NCBI GenBank assembly: GCA_009733575.1
Contig: ML769542.1
Coordinates: forward strand, 23,234-87,233
DNA: 64,000 bases
Reading direction: 5' to 3'
Origin: Gymnopus androsaceus JB14
Lineage: Eukaryota > Basidiomycota > Agaricomycetes > Agaricales > Omphalotaceae
A program made the position numbers and the translations under genes. This document shows, piece after piece, positions 9,717 to 21,596 of this stretch (the first letter of the stretch is position 1; the number at the start of each line of letters is the position of its first letter). A model generated the notes under the pieces. The model saw nothing but the letters and a program-made list of their open reading frames with translations, searched no databases and had not been told where the DNA came from.

Positions 9717-12700
9717 CTAAGCTCCAAGATGGATAAAGGGTACCCATTTTACAAAACTGGTTTCACCAACTTCCTTGCGTAGATTCTTGGTAGCTTCATG
9801 GAGTGCATAGGCTGGAGTCATTTTGGAACCAAGATTGTCATGATGTCCTAGAAGATTTGCATAGACCTTATCAGCAATGAGAGGAGCTTCATTGTCCCCA
9901 ATAGACCACAGTGTAGCAATAACACTTGGATAACCTACTGCAAGCATACCAGCTGCAAGATGTACAGCTTCTTCAGGAAGATTCTCATCTCCTGTGGCTG
10001 TCTGACATGCAGACAAGGACTGCAAGTTGCACATTATTCAAGGACAAGGACATCAATGATTTGAGCCTTAGTCTCTGATCATACAGGGCAAATGCACTGT
10101 CAAGTGGATCCTGCATATCCTGGATTCCATGGCAAGCAAAATGGATGAAATCATAATTGCCCATTTCATGCATAACAGCATTTGCAGTTGCTGCATCATG
10201 ATTGAGATGGCAAGTATGTGTATTTAAGGTATATTTCTGAATGACCTTTGCCTCTTCCACAGTGCCAGGTAGGGGTGGCAACCCAGGTGTATTAGGTTGT
10301 GAGACAATGAGAACAGTGGGGATCTTGGGGGCCTGATGTTCTTTGAATTTCGGAACAGAGCTAATCAAGGCACTCAAGGTTGTGGTATATGAGGATACCA
10401 CAAAATCAGAAATATTGATGTTTCTTTCTGTTGGGCCACCATATATCCCTGCTGCATGAAGTGGGAGCAGGGTAAGTGGACCTGTTGGACACCAGGTAAT
10501 ATGAGGAATGGTATCTTCTGTAGATTCATGGAGCTATAAAGGAGAGCAATCAGAGTATATTTAAGGAAAAGTTAGAGAATAATATTACCACATCTTCAAT
10601 CTTTGAAAGAATTGGCTGCACAACATTTAACCATAAAGCCTTCAATATCAATGCAAAATCATCATGGTTGCCTCTTGATGCTAGTCCGAGTCGTGTAGCA
10701 CGAATCACCATTACGGTCAATGCAAACACCCTTGGTATGAAGTGATGTGACCAGTTTTGAGTGCAATTGTTGTGCTTGTTCCAGTGAAAACATTGGGAGA
10801 GGAGCATGGATAATAAGCCCAGAAGAGCACAGAATGAGTGCATCACATCGATATTCATCCACATTCACAGTGATGACAGGTCCATGTGTAGCTGCAGAAG
10901 CAAGCTCAGACAATTTCTTTGGCTTGAAGAAGTTCGTAAAACCATCCAAGCCCCTAATCTGTTGCACAAGCTCTTCATACCGGGCAGCTGTCCTACGATG
11001 CTTCTGTGCCTCTTCTTCCATGGTTCCCTGCTTGATTCCTGAGGCTATATTTTCAGAGTCACCCTTAGTGGATATCCCAGCATTTTGCAGCATCCGAGCA
11101 ACCATTTCTAACTCCTTTGCAACTTTAGGATGCTGATGATGAAGGTCATTTAATGGTGAACGCAACTGAAGTATCTGTCCCCAGATAATACTTCGACCTT
11201 CATCCAGCCACTCAACTGCCAGTGGCAGATTTCCTGCAGAAATTGCAGTAGCAGCTGCTGTACCAATAATCCTTCCTATAGCAGGTAGCTCTTTATAACG
11301 ATGGCTGACTGTTTGCCCAAGCCAGACAACTTGAGGGATTAGCTCAAAGATTCTGTTATATGCTTGTAAAGCCAAGGCTGGAGTTGAACAGAGTTTGGAC
11401 CACCATTCTGCAGCCTCTAGTTGAACATGAGGATTTCCAGATGAAAGTAGACTAGCTCTTTGGAAAGCAGATAAAGCAGACTCAACATCAATTGTATTCT
11501 GAGAATGGCCAAGTTGTGACAGATGAGCCCTGCCAAGGTTATTCAACTGGAGTGGCTTTTCAGCATGACCATCAGGAGTGAGTTTAATTGCCTGCTTCAG
11601 GGCCACAATGGCACTCTCTATGTCATTAAGCTCCCCCAGATGCTCAAATCGTGACAGATAAACTTTGCCAAGGTTATTCAACCAGCGAGGCTTATCAGCA
11701 TGACCATCAGGAGTGAGTTCAATTGCCTGCTTCAGGGATATAATAGCACTGTCTATGTCACTAAGCTTCCCCAGATAGTTAAATCGTTTCAAATATGCAT
11801 TTCCAATGTTATTGAGGAAGTGGAATTTTCTTGCATGACCATCAGGAGTGAGTTCAACTGCCAGCTTCAGTGCCACAATTCCACTCTCTATTTCACTAAG
11901 CTCTCCCCGATGGCCAAATTGTGACTGATAGTATGCAGTACCAAGGTTGCTCAGCTGGCTAGGCTTGTCAGGATGACTATCAGGAGTGAGTTCAACTGCC
12001 TGCTTCAGGGCCACAATAGCACTCTCTTTGTCACTAAACTCTCCCAGATGGCCAAATCGTGACTGATAAGCACAGCCAAGGTTACTCAACCGTGGAGCCT
12101 TATCAACATGGCCATCAGGAGTGAGGTCAATTGCCTCCTTCAGGGCCACAATGGCACTCTCTATGTCACTAAGCTCCCCCAGATGGACAAATCGTGATTG
12201 ATGAGCATTGCCAAGGTTATTGAGTAGACTGGACTTGTTGACATGACCATCAGGTGTGAGCTCAACTGCTTGTTTCAGGGTCACAATGGCATTGTCTATG
12301 TCACTAAGCTCCCCCAGATAGTTCAAATCGTTTCAAATAATCATTGCCAAGATTATTCAACCGGGGTGGCTTTTTAGCATGACCATCAGGAGTGAGTTCA
12401 ACTGCCTGCTTCAGGGCTCCAATGGCACTCTCTATGTCACCAATGTCTCCCAGATGGCTAAATCGTGACTGATAAGCATTGCCAAGATTGTTGAGCAGGC
12501 TAGGCTTTTTGGCATGACCATCAGGAGAGAGTTCAACTGCCTGTTTCAGGGCCACAATTCCACTCTCTATGTCACTAAGATCTCCCAGATGGCTAAATCG
12601 TGACCGATAAGCACTACCAAGATTACTCAACCGGGTTGGCCTTTTGGCATGACCATCAGCAGTGAGCTCCACTGCCTGTCTCAGGGCCACAATGGCATTC

Positions 12701-13555
12701 TCTATGTCACTAAGCTCTCCCAGATGGCCAAATTGTGACAGATAAGTACCACCAAGGTTACTCAACTGGGCAGGCTTATCAGCATGACCATCAGGAGTGA
12801 GTTCAATTGCCTGCTTTATGGCCACAATAGCATTCCCTATGTCACTAAGATCCCCCAGATGGCCAAATCGTGACTCATAAGCACTCCCAAGGTTACTAAG
12901 CAGAGCAGGTTTTTTTGCATGACCATTAGGTATGAGTTCCACTGCTTGCTTCCAGAGTTGCACAGCATTTTCAATTTGGGATGTGTCTCCTGACTGTTGA
13001 AATGCCTCTGCTAGCTGTGATGCTGCATAGTTTAACCCATTCACCTACCCAGATCTCATGAGCAATGTATACAAAGACCTCCTGTAAATCAAAACCTACC
13101 TTCTTTTCCTTCTCCATTGTCTCCCAATCAGATATGAGCTCACTACAGTGTAGCTCAGCAACTGCCTTATCAAACTCCTCTGCTGACAATGTTGACAGGA
13201 TCAAAGCTTTCTCAAGCTCCTTTTGATCCTTTGCATCAAATGAGGTATCACTTGTTGTCTAAGATGAAATTATTAGTAGATGCTAGAGTCTGGATACATC
13301 AACAAAACCTGGGTGATAGGGTACTGTACAGAGCTCCACAGATCTCTACAGACCTATGGTTGCTATGGATTTATATTGGTTGCTGTACAGTTCTATGCAG
13401 TTCTATACAGCTCTGCACAGAGGGTCCCCTATCACTCAGGTTTCGCTGACTAGTATACTACCTACATCTGTTTCAGGTTGTTCCAATGACATGTTGATGG
13501 CATTTTGAAATTCTGCATCCTCATCTTGTGTAGAGTAGGTAGATGTTCTCTTCAT
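9717..13555 (-). pseudogene. TPR-CHAT protein gene with three frameshifts
   Basis: A minus-strand gene encodes a long tetratricopeptide array followed by a CHAT (caspase HetF-associated) protease domain, an architecture common in Agaricomycetes. The likely start (13555) opens MKRTSTYST and a ubiquitin-interacting-motif-like EFQNAINMSLEQ, before an intron holding a MITE (13297-13451). About twelve repeats of roughly 42-45 residues share the core LTPDGHADKP and GHLGELSDIESAIVAL. The CHAT part keeps both catalytic residues: His in FIHFACHG (about 10130) and Cys in LSACQTATGDEN (about 10005). Single-base insertions shift the frame at about 12328 (KRFE against the expected KRFNYLGEL) and about 10019 (just before the catalytic SACQ). 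A further shift occurs near 10705. Either the gene is decaying or the assembly has indels here. An intron at about 10535-10590 is clean. Confidence 0.8.
13297..13451. mobile_element. CATCAGCAAAACC-family MITE in the TPR-CHAT intron
   Basis: The left end CATCAACAAAACCTGGGTGA mirrors the right end (...TCACTCAGGTTTCGCTGA). It is about 155 bp and contains GCTATGGATT-like and TCTATACAG repeats. It lies in the intron between the N-terminal exon and the rest of the TPR-CHAT gene. The ends are slightly diverged from the other family members (16354, 24585, 38734). Confidence 0.7.
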
Positions 13556-13559
13556 CTCC

Positions 13560-15590
13560 TATCTCCTATAAGCTCAATGCATAAGGTATTTATGCAGTTT
13601 GACTTACTGCCATGATTGAACTCTTCCAGTAGGATATTGGAGCTCAAATTCTTTTTTTAAATATTTCAGTGGGTTCTGGGTTCAAGGTGTCCAAAATTTA
13701 ATACTTACTGAATCCCAAGCAGAATAATCCTAAGTTCTGAAAGCTTAATGATGCCAAGAAAGTCTGTAGATGCCAAAGAAAAAAAAAGGAGGATCAACCC
13801 AAGGCAATATAAGAACTTCCTAAATAGGAATAGCAGCAATTAAGTACACACAGCACTTAGTATGATCACACAGATTGATGAGGATGAAAAGACAACTTGT
13901 TGTTGTACAGAAGTATCCTAGGCTTTATATACAAGTCCTGAGTAACTATGTCATATATGATATAAAATGTGGCTAAGGCTGTGAATATGCAGTGTGGCTG
14001 CCATGTGAAAGTACAAGTGGATACTGTGAGTAAGTATGTGGTATTAGTACGAAAGATATTGCAACAAACATTGATTGTTTCTTGACATGAATTGATGCCG
14101 GTTGTTTTGGCTTGTTCAATTAACTTAATAAAGTCAACTGGCAACCTGCAATCTAACTCAGTTTTCGCCGCAACCCAGTTTGTAGATGGTCTCATTTAAC
14201 TTTGACTGATGCCGCTGGGCATGACAACAGCGCTTCAGGACTCTTTAAGTGCACTTGGAGACTTGATGCTCTGCAAATAGTTTATGGATGATTGAGGTCA
14301 ATGGAGAACCCATAGTTAATGAATGTGTGACTTGACAATCCGATCAACCTGGTCAATAAACAGGCATCACTATCTACAATGGTTACGATGGAAGCAACAT
14401 TGAACATCATTTTAATTGGTTGTTTTCTCGCAAGTAGCCTTAATGCATATCAATTGTGCCACAATCGATATGACAGCAATTTGAACAAATAGGATGCAAT
14501 GAACTTGTGGCATTCACAGTGATTCTCCTGAGGAGCCTCGGCAGCGTATCATACTAGATTGAAGCTAGATTGAGGTAACAGCCACATTGGAATTGCTATA
14601 GGCCCAGGAGGCGTTAACTCCAGGTTGGAACTTGGAAGAAATCCAAACTACAGTTCCCAGGGGTCCAATCCCAAACTCGGGGCCCAGGGAGTCATACACC
14701 AGGAATTCACCCCATAATTTTGAAGGAAATTAGCCAGGTCCATTGAAAACCTCAGGAATACTTTGGTGAATGGCTGCTTTAACACATTTTGATGACATGG
14801 TGGATGTGTTAGAAGGCGGAGCTCGTTGAATGCTTATTTCCACAACGAGAACTAAGACTTCATTAGCGAACTCATTCTGGGCAATGATATTTATTAAGCT
14901 AGGAATGAATGCTAGTCATCATCCACAGATTGCATCAGCAGAACCTGTATTTTGGGATTTTATTGATTGTTGCTCTGAGTGACTTGACGATGTCTGAAAT
15001 TTTCCCAGGTTGATGGCATTGAAGTCGGGAGAAGGAATGCAAAGGAATCGGTTTTTCGGAGGAGGCAGATAGTGGCGAGAAAGAACCTGTTACTACAAGT
15101 CGGGGAATTCATTATGTGAAACTTGTTGAATTAGACCGTGAGATGGGACAACAAAGGGAGGTCGAATTCGGATAGGTAGGGAACCGTTGCAAACGCGCAA
15201 GGGTTCCCGGTACAATAATAATCTACTTATATCTAAAACGGGTGAATCAAATATGTCAAAGCGAAACGTACGGAATCTAATCGGGTAAAAGCGAGTGCGG
15301 TTGCCTGGAGCAGATATTCCAACAAAACTTTGCTCTCAGATGCAGCATGGCGACGAAATGTTTCCGATATTGGCTTCCTATAAGGCTCTATAAGGGCTCT
15401 TGAATTGAATTTTGAGGGCCAAGGCCAAGCTCGGCATCCTTCGAGGATTGCATTTTCGGCTTAAACCTGGGGCATGGGCCATTGGTGGGCGGTGCATATT
15501 CTTCCATTCTGTAAGTCGAGTAGCGTTAAGTTGTAATGTCACCGATCTCATTACCACTGCTACACAGCCACATGCGCGGCAGTAGCGCTC
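13560..15590. other. Intergenic stretch, AT-rich, partial MITE end at 14934
   Basis: No gene is supported. A 109-codon minus-strand frame at 13866-14195 (RPSTNWVAAKTELDCRLPVD) has no recognisable motif and no neighbours to support it. At 14934 the end motif CATCAGCAGAACCTGTATTT of the CATCAGC family occurs once without a partner. Confidence 0.4.
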
Positions 15591-15597
15591 ACTATTT

Positions 15598-15700
15598 TCC
15601 ATAGTCGCCATCACTACGAAATCTAGCGAGTCCTGTAGCCGCTTGTGGAGTTTGTTCAAAAGTAGCTTGTGCTGCCGCAAGGTCAAGGGGGATCCGGAAA
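15598..15700 (-). pseudogene. Short third fragment of the nuclear-protein gene
   Basis: The minus strand reads LLLNKLHKRLQDSLDFVV, the same 18 residues as copy 1 (about 5400-5450). Next to it lies a GCGGCAGCAC / CCGGATCCCCCTTG stretch, parts of which recur near 17573 and 18100. It looks like the other side of an inversion breakpoint that also scrambled copy 2. The unrelated sequence beyond (MATMENSERYC) shows the homology ends abruptly. Confidence 0.65.
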
Positions 15701-16064
15701 CAAAATTTTTGATATCGTCTCTAAAAGTTTTTTAGTACCATGATCATCATTCCCGAAAGGGAAATTACTCTCCCACACGGTTCCAAAGGTCGCCGCCTGG
15801 CTTCCTGAGCTCTCTTGAGCTCAAAAACACTTCGTTCAACATGATATAAATGGATTCAAAGCAACAAAGTATTAATATACTACATTGGCATATGTATGTA
15901 AGTAGTTAAAGCAAATACACCTAGAAAATCAGACAGTCGTTATGTCTACAAAAATTCGAAAGCGAAAACATGAGCGAATTTGCGAAAGCACCAAAAAGAA
16001 ACTTGCGGCATGACAATGAGCGGACATAGAGAATTGGAGGGCCTCAGGTTCCACGAAACTCTAA

Positions 16065-17042
16065 TCAATCAGGACGGAAATCATACTTGGCAGGAGCAAT
16101 AGAATGGATGCACATGGGGTAATCATACAATGAATATCCATTTGGCCATTGTAGTGCAATGCCTGCACATACCCCATGCAACATAGTTATGGATGTATCA
16201 CAATGTAGAAGAGGAGAAAGTGGACGTTCATCAAAGTGTTCATTACCAGATCCTGTAGAAGATACTGAATAAGAACGTGAACGAGTACGGAATTCTCCTG
16301 TCGAGCTCATTGAGTTACGACAATGCCTTCCAGCAGCTTCATCCTTTGCCTTTCATCAGCGAAACCTGGGTGAACTATGGATTGCTATGGATTGCTATGA
16401 GTTGCTATGAGTTGCTCTACAGCACTGTACAGAAGCTCCAATACAATCCATAGCAGTCATAGAGTTGTCCAGTTCTGGACAGATGGGGACCTTGCTATGG
16501 GACCGCCCAGGTTTTGCTGATGTTCTGCATTCACACTCATTTCGTTGAACCTGGTTGTGACAGGTCATGCTGCCTCGGTGTTTGTCACGCTTGTACTCTG
16601 GTCATTCTATATCGATGTTAATCACTGAGTGGCAGAGATCGCACTCCCAAGTGTTATAGTTTCTGCCCGGAGTGGTAGACCGAGAATGAGGACGAGGTGA
16701 TGCCGCTTCTGATGTAGGGGTATTGTAGAATATAAAAGAGGATTCGATGGGAGAATCAATTGGTGCTGACATGCTGCGAGATGAGGCAGAAGGTCCGGAT
16801 AATGGAGAATTCGAGGTAGGACTAAGTAATGGAGCATTTGAAGTGGGACCAGGCAATGAAGCATTCGAGTTGAGAATAAGGTTGGACATTCCATTATGCG
16901 ACGAGCTCGTATGTGTCTCATCTATACCGCTATTGCTCACGAATGTTGAGCATCTATCAACGAGAGATGATATTTCCCTATGAAAGACGGCATCTTCCAT
17001 GTTTTCATCATCTCCAGACCCATAACCATCCAAGCTATCCAT
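16065..17042 (-). pseudogene. Serine-rich protein with C2H2-like zinc motif, split by a MITE
   Basis: The first part (17042-16602) starts MDSLDGYGSGDDENMEDAVF, runs through a Ser/Pro-rich linker and reaches YNTWECDLCHSVINIDIE before a stop. Read through that stop, the frame continues PEYKRDKHRGSMTCHNQ, giving a C-x2-C...H-x(n)-H spacing like a zinc finger, so the stop may be a Trp-to-stop change. The 169-bp MITE at 16354-16522 then interrupts. Beyond it a separate frame (16310-16065, SSTGEFRTRSRSYSVSSTGS) follows. I do not recognise the family. The Cys/His layout resembles the zinc motif in the transposase tail at 26847-27443, which would make this transposon debris. Confidence 0.4.
16354..16522. 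mobile_element. CATCAGCAAAACC-family MITE
   Basis: The left end CATCAGCGAAACCTGGGTG is mirrored by GCCCAGGTTTTGCTGATG at the right; length 169 bp. Subterminal GCTATGGATT / GCTATGAGTT repeats follow the left end. It interrupts the minus-strand zinc-motif ORF. Confidence 0.8.
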
Positions 17043-17099
17043 GATCGAGTTGCACCAGATTTACGCGTCAATAGAACTTTCGTCATATCTAAAGGAACA

Positions 17100-17572
17100 A
17101 AATTCAATTTTGAAGATGATATATAGGCCTCAGAGCATACTTACGCGCATGCACAACTAACCGAGAGCTTGCCAAATCGTTGTTGGAAAGGATCTTGTTC
17201 TGGGAAAACAAGTCAGTCATTTGAGGAGAATCAATAAAATAATAAGAACATACTGCAAGAGCTGGTTACGAGTAGTTTATGGGTGAACAGGTGAACCGTC
17301 GCGGCGTGAACGCAAGAAGTAAGTTGAAGGAACAGCGAGCGCTAGTCACATGTGCCTTTGACCAAATCTCAAACTGCTTGCAATTCCCTCAATACAGTGT
17401 CGGTCTTGCTGAAAATTCAGTATATACAGACCAGAGCGTATTCAAAGAGTTCTTTTTTTTCCTCTACAATTACACAAAAGATATTGAAGATTTTGTGTTT
17501 ACCCTGTTCAAAAGTTTGAGCGCCGAGAGCAAACATGATCAATCAGACCAGACGAAAACGGAAATTCGGATG
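17100..17572. other. No supported gene
   Basis: A plus-strand frame of 105 codons at 17279-17596 (GEQVNRRGVNARSKLKEQRA...) looks moderately protein-like but has no motif, and its end runs into the CAAGG-rich element. I leave it uncalled. Confidence 0.3.
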
Positions 17573-17580
17573 CCGGATCC

Positions 17581-18059
17581 CCCTTGCGCAAGGTAGAGGT
17601 ACCTTGAACCTTGAACTTACCTCACCTCACCTTGGTTCCATAATAGGCAAGGTGCCGAGGTTTGATCACCTTGTCACCTTGCCTTGACCTTGGTTCTTAA
17701 TTTGGATGCCATCGCGTTTACATCCTTTTCTTCATACTTCCAACTACTCTACCACAATAAAATCATTTTCTGTTAATCTTAGTCCTATGCAACTCAAGTC
17801 TCAAGTCTCAAAACAATGTGGAGCTTGGTTTAATGATATAGTCATCTCAGGATTATACTAGTCATATACATAAAAAGCAAAAGTAACACATATACCGTAG
17901 ATATTTCTTTTAATGACTAGTAGATACTCAAATCTCTAAGGTGAGGACTTCGATGCAATTTATAAGGAGCCGTGCAAGGCCAAATCCATATTCGGAACAT
18001 TACCTCGAGTTACCTCGGCAAGGCCATCAACCTTGCCTCGCCTTGACTCCATCAAGGTA
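17581..18059. mobile_element. CAAGG-rich element flanked by CCGGATCC
   Basis: CCGGATCC occurs at 17573-17580 and again at 18060-18067, a possible 8-bp target duplication. Inside, both ends are packed with CCTTG / CAAGG motifs in opposite orientation (GGTACCTTGAACCTTG on the left, CATCAAGGTACC on the right), as in hAT subterminal regions. The terminal inverted repeat itself is not clean, so the boundaries are approximate. Confidence 0.45.
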
Positions 18060-18079
18060 CCGGATCCGTCACCTTGGTC

Positions 18080-19190
18080 TCAGCAGGTCTCAGCTTGCGG
18101 CAGCACTAAAAGTAGCAGACGTTCTTCTGAATCGACATCGGTGGAAGTCCCTTTAGAGAGGAATTGGGCATCAGCATCCTGCAATACAATTCGCGTGAAG
18201 TTTTTTCTGTCGGTGCGTGGGCAAGATGAGGGTTGATAAAACGCGGTACTAGTAGCGAAGGCAATAAATCCCGCAAACGAAGAAAACTTTCGGAGTTTCA
18301 GAATCAGGCGCATCCTGTCGTGTCACCGGAGCCGATTTGTTCGTATAATATATATCGCATTATCGTCCGCCTATTGCCTGTTGCATTAGGTTCTGGGTGT
18401 CGATGGTTTTTTTGAACTTGTTTGAACTTGTTTGTTTGGGTCAAAATGAATTGAAAACTATGGAAACCAAAGGCCTAGGCCGAAAAGAATATAGGCCTTA
18501 ATTCATTTCGCATAGCCCCCTATTCATTTGCGGGCCAAATAAACACAACAAAAATTTCGGCTGACACCCAGAACCTAATGCAACAGGCAATACACGTATT
18601 GACTTTTTTATCACAGTATTCAAGCTAATATCAAGAGAAGAAAAGCTCATTAACATTGAACCTGGTCCTCCGAAACCTCCATCCTTGGTACGCAAGTTCT
18701 CTCAGAAACTAAACAGAACTTGACTCCTTATTGCAGTTATCGAGAACCGGCGTACGAAGACTCGGAGAAGTATGCAGTGAGGAGACGCGAACGTCCACAG
18801 GCTGTTGCTGTCGATTTTGCATGGGTGATGCGGGAGTCCCATAAAACACAGCTGGTACGTTCTCAGCCTTTCTATCTTATTACTTGTATTGATCTGCTAC
18901 TAGCCATTTCCTTCTTGGAGTTCTAGAGTAATGCAAGCTACAACCGCAGAGCCACTTGCGACTTCTCCGCTCATCATTCTACAATACCTACAACCACTCA
19001 GAAAAACTCGACCTCCTGTTCCCGTAGAAATGCTGGCTCATCACCCGTATGCTGTTGGTGCTTCGCCACATCCCGATGCTCAAAGGAAGTTACAGAATGG
19101 ATATTCCATTGGTAGATGTTACCATTCGGTCATTGAAGACGGACCTACCCGCTCGAAAGCGAAAGCGCAAACGACGGAGGAGTAAACCAT
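18080..19190 (+). pseudogene. Unidentified basic nuclear protein gene, copy 2 (inverted segment, frameshift)
   Basis: This copy matches copy 1 (5240-6166) but is broken differently. Positions about 18100-18240 are inverted relative to copy 1 and joined abruptly to SRKRRKLSEFQNQ. An unrelated 170-bp piece (about 18380-18590) then interrupts, bounded by an inverted ATTGCCTGTTGCATTAGG / CCTAATGCAACAGGCAAT pair. The exon YREPAYEDSEKYAVRRRER is intact at 18738-18790. In the last exon an extra base near 19096 shifts the frame, so the basic tail is lost. The gene converges on APP1 (stop at 19274). Confidence 0.55.
18368..18592. repeat. Insert bounded by an 18-bp inverted repeat
   Basis: TTGCCTGTTGCATTAGGTTC followed by TGGGTGTC (18375-18402) is mirrored by GACACCCAGAACC and TAATGCAACAGGCAA (about 18565-18592). 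Copy 1 lacks the segment at the corresponding place (5560), so it is an insertion specific to copy 2. Immediate target duplications are not obvious. Confidence 0.6.
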
Positions 19191-19273
19191 AGCAATTCGT
19201 GTGTCTGTGTACAATCCCTTAATTTACAACAATAAGAATCATGCTGTTTAGTGCTGCTCCGTTCTATTCATCT

Positions 19274-21596
19274 CTATTTTTTCTCGAAATGACTATCCAA
19301 CAATCCCCACGTCTCCACACACTCTAACGGAGACCTAAACACCCTCAACGTTATTTGAAAAGGTATCAATGCTCGTGCTTTATACAACCGCATCTGCAGT
19401 TCATATTTCTTCCTCTCTGCATCTGTCATCCGCGCGACAGTACTCGACATTGAGTAACTCGATCTCTTTGACTTGAACGAGGGAGCATTTGAATGCGTGC
19501 TCCAAGGTCTGATGGGTGGGGCGAGCGGAGCCGTAGTAGGTGTTGGAGAGTCGAAATCAATGAGCGGTTCAGGTTCTGCGGTAATAGGCTTTGAGCTAAA
19601 ATAGTCAGCGGACTTGGGGCCCGCACTAAGAGGTGTTCTCCTTGAGCGAGCGGAGTAGGCGGTATTCAAGGGGGTCAGTCGAGGGAACTCTCCGGGAGTA
19701 TCTAGACTAGACGGGGCAGATCGTAGTGAGATTTTGTCGAATCTATCACCAGTAGGATCATCCAAGGTTTCGCCACTGCCTGTATCCCGAATAAATATAG
19801 CGAGTACCTGGCTGGATCTCTCTTTAGCCAAACTGTCGCAAGGTAGGTCAGTATACATTCCAAGCGAGGTCCAAAAACGCCTTACTCAGTGTACAATTCG
19901 AGGTCTTGTTCCCCAGAGTCCCCGACTAGAAGGAATTTGGAATCCGGAAAGGCATTGAGAAGCTCGAGTACCCCAGCTCGTTTACGGGCAGATGGAGCAG
20001 AAAGCAGACCGCTGAATAGCGATTTGCCTGCATATGAGCGCAGCTTGACCGAGCCTGGTCAAACTTGCAGATAAGAGAACACATCCGCGGAGTAGAGCAG
20101 AGGAGATCATACCTGGAGGGAGCTTCGATACCTGGAAGAACTCTCCGATCAAGGGGAGTAGTTCAAAAGGCCCGTTCGACTGTGTAGAAGAAAGATGAAT
20201 TTAACAGCTCCCAAGAGCTTTGTCAGGGACGTACAACGTAATGAAATCGAACGCCCTTTTTCCACATATTGGAATACCATTCGCCCATGCCAGGAATTAC
20301 AAGGTCTTTAAGTTCACTGACGAAGACATTGCGGAAGACTGCGCGAGCCCCGCCAGTCACATTGGAATACTTGACCGTATCGTCAATGTCTGACACGACA
20401 CGGACGGGCGAATGCGTTATTGAGACAGGGAGGGTCGTAAGCGGTGCTATTGGTTGGCTGCGATGATTTTCGGTTGTGCGTCGTGTGTAGTCACGGTAGG
20501 CCGAGAAATCTGTTGTCGATGAACCGGCAGATGATATGGGAGAGGGAAGAGGTAGCAGCTCTGCCGCAACAAAAAGTTCATGCTCTTCAGAAGGGTCACC
20601 AAAGGCAATGTGGAGAGCCTCTGGATGGTTGGACAAGTCTTTCCACTCGACTGTGAACAGCGCCTGGAAACTACCATCTGGTCCCGTGACAACCTCTCGA
20701 ACGGAGACGGGACCATTATCCACTGAAGGATCGTCGTCGGGGCGAGATGAAGTGTAGAGACGGAGACGAAGTGTCCTGTTGGGTACGACGGAAGACCAGA
20801 AAGGTTGTAGGCGAGATTCGAGGTTGGTATGTAGCTTTCGGATATCATCTGCAGCCACGTTTTTTGCCGTCACGAATGAAGATTCTGGTCGAATGGGAGT
20901 CGATTGAACTAGAACGTGAGGACGACGGGCCCGACTGTATGGACTCTCCATCTTCAGAGTGATTTAGGCTCTGGAATTCTCGTTCTAGGAGTTCCACTTC
21001 GTAATCTTCCGTGATATCGTTTGGCCTTGGAGGAAGTTTGACCGATTTCAACAAGTCTTCCGTTGAATGGCTTAACTGCTGTGGTTCTGTCAGAGCTTCC
21101 GAGAAGGGGTCACCTTCCAGCTTTGGTAAGGCAGCGAAGCCTAGGATATGGATATGTTGGTGATTGAACTAAGTAGATTGCTCGCCTCACCTTTAGCAAG
21201 TCTCATGAATGCTCTCTGAGCTCTACTTTCGGCTGATCGATGCGCAGAAACAAATCCAGAGACATACACCTCGACTGCAAAAGGTTCTGCGAAGAAAGAT
21301 CAACGCAAAGTGCTATGATATCATACAAAGTACTAACCTTGTTGCCCTGTTCTGCGGCTCACTTTGGGATATCGTCGAGCCGCCCATCCAGGGAACAAGG
21401 AAATCTTTTCCGTTCCAGAAGTCTGGCCTTTATTTATCTTTTGCTCCGCCCATTCTTTGAAGTTTCCAGCCCGTTCTCTGCCTGCTCCGATCTGGCGTGT
21501 GATAGACTCTGGCAAGCTGTTCTTGAAATCCTGCTGAGAAATGTAGCCTTTAAACGAGGAAAGCCGGGAGGACGCAGATTTCTTCCATGAAGACAT
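19274..21596 (-). CDS. APP1: APP1-like actin-patch phosphatidate phosphatase (one frameshift)
   Basis: A multi-exon minus-strand gene for an App1-type phosphatidate phosphatase, which dephosphorylates phosphatidic acid at cortical actin patches. The start MSSWKKSASSRLSSFKGYI is at 21596. Exon 2 gives VYVSGFVSAHRSAESRAQRA. A long exon (20951 to 20223) carries the catalytic DxDxT motif VSDIDDTVKYSNVTGGARA. Later exons give KLRSYAGKSLFSGLLSAPS and LLVGDSGEQDLELY (the conserved second motif), and the last ends CVETWGLLDSHFEKK. Introns are 50-70 nt with GT-AG ends. Against copy 1, one extra base near 20889 shifts the frame after SSRSSSIDSHS. This could be a real lesion or a sequence error. An 18-bp in-frame deletion lies beside it. 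Other exons look intact. Confidence 0.85.
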
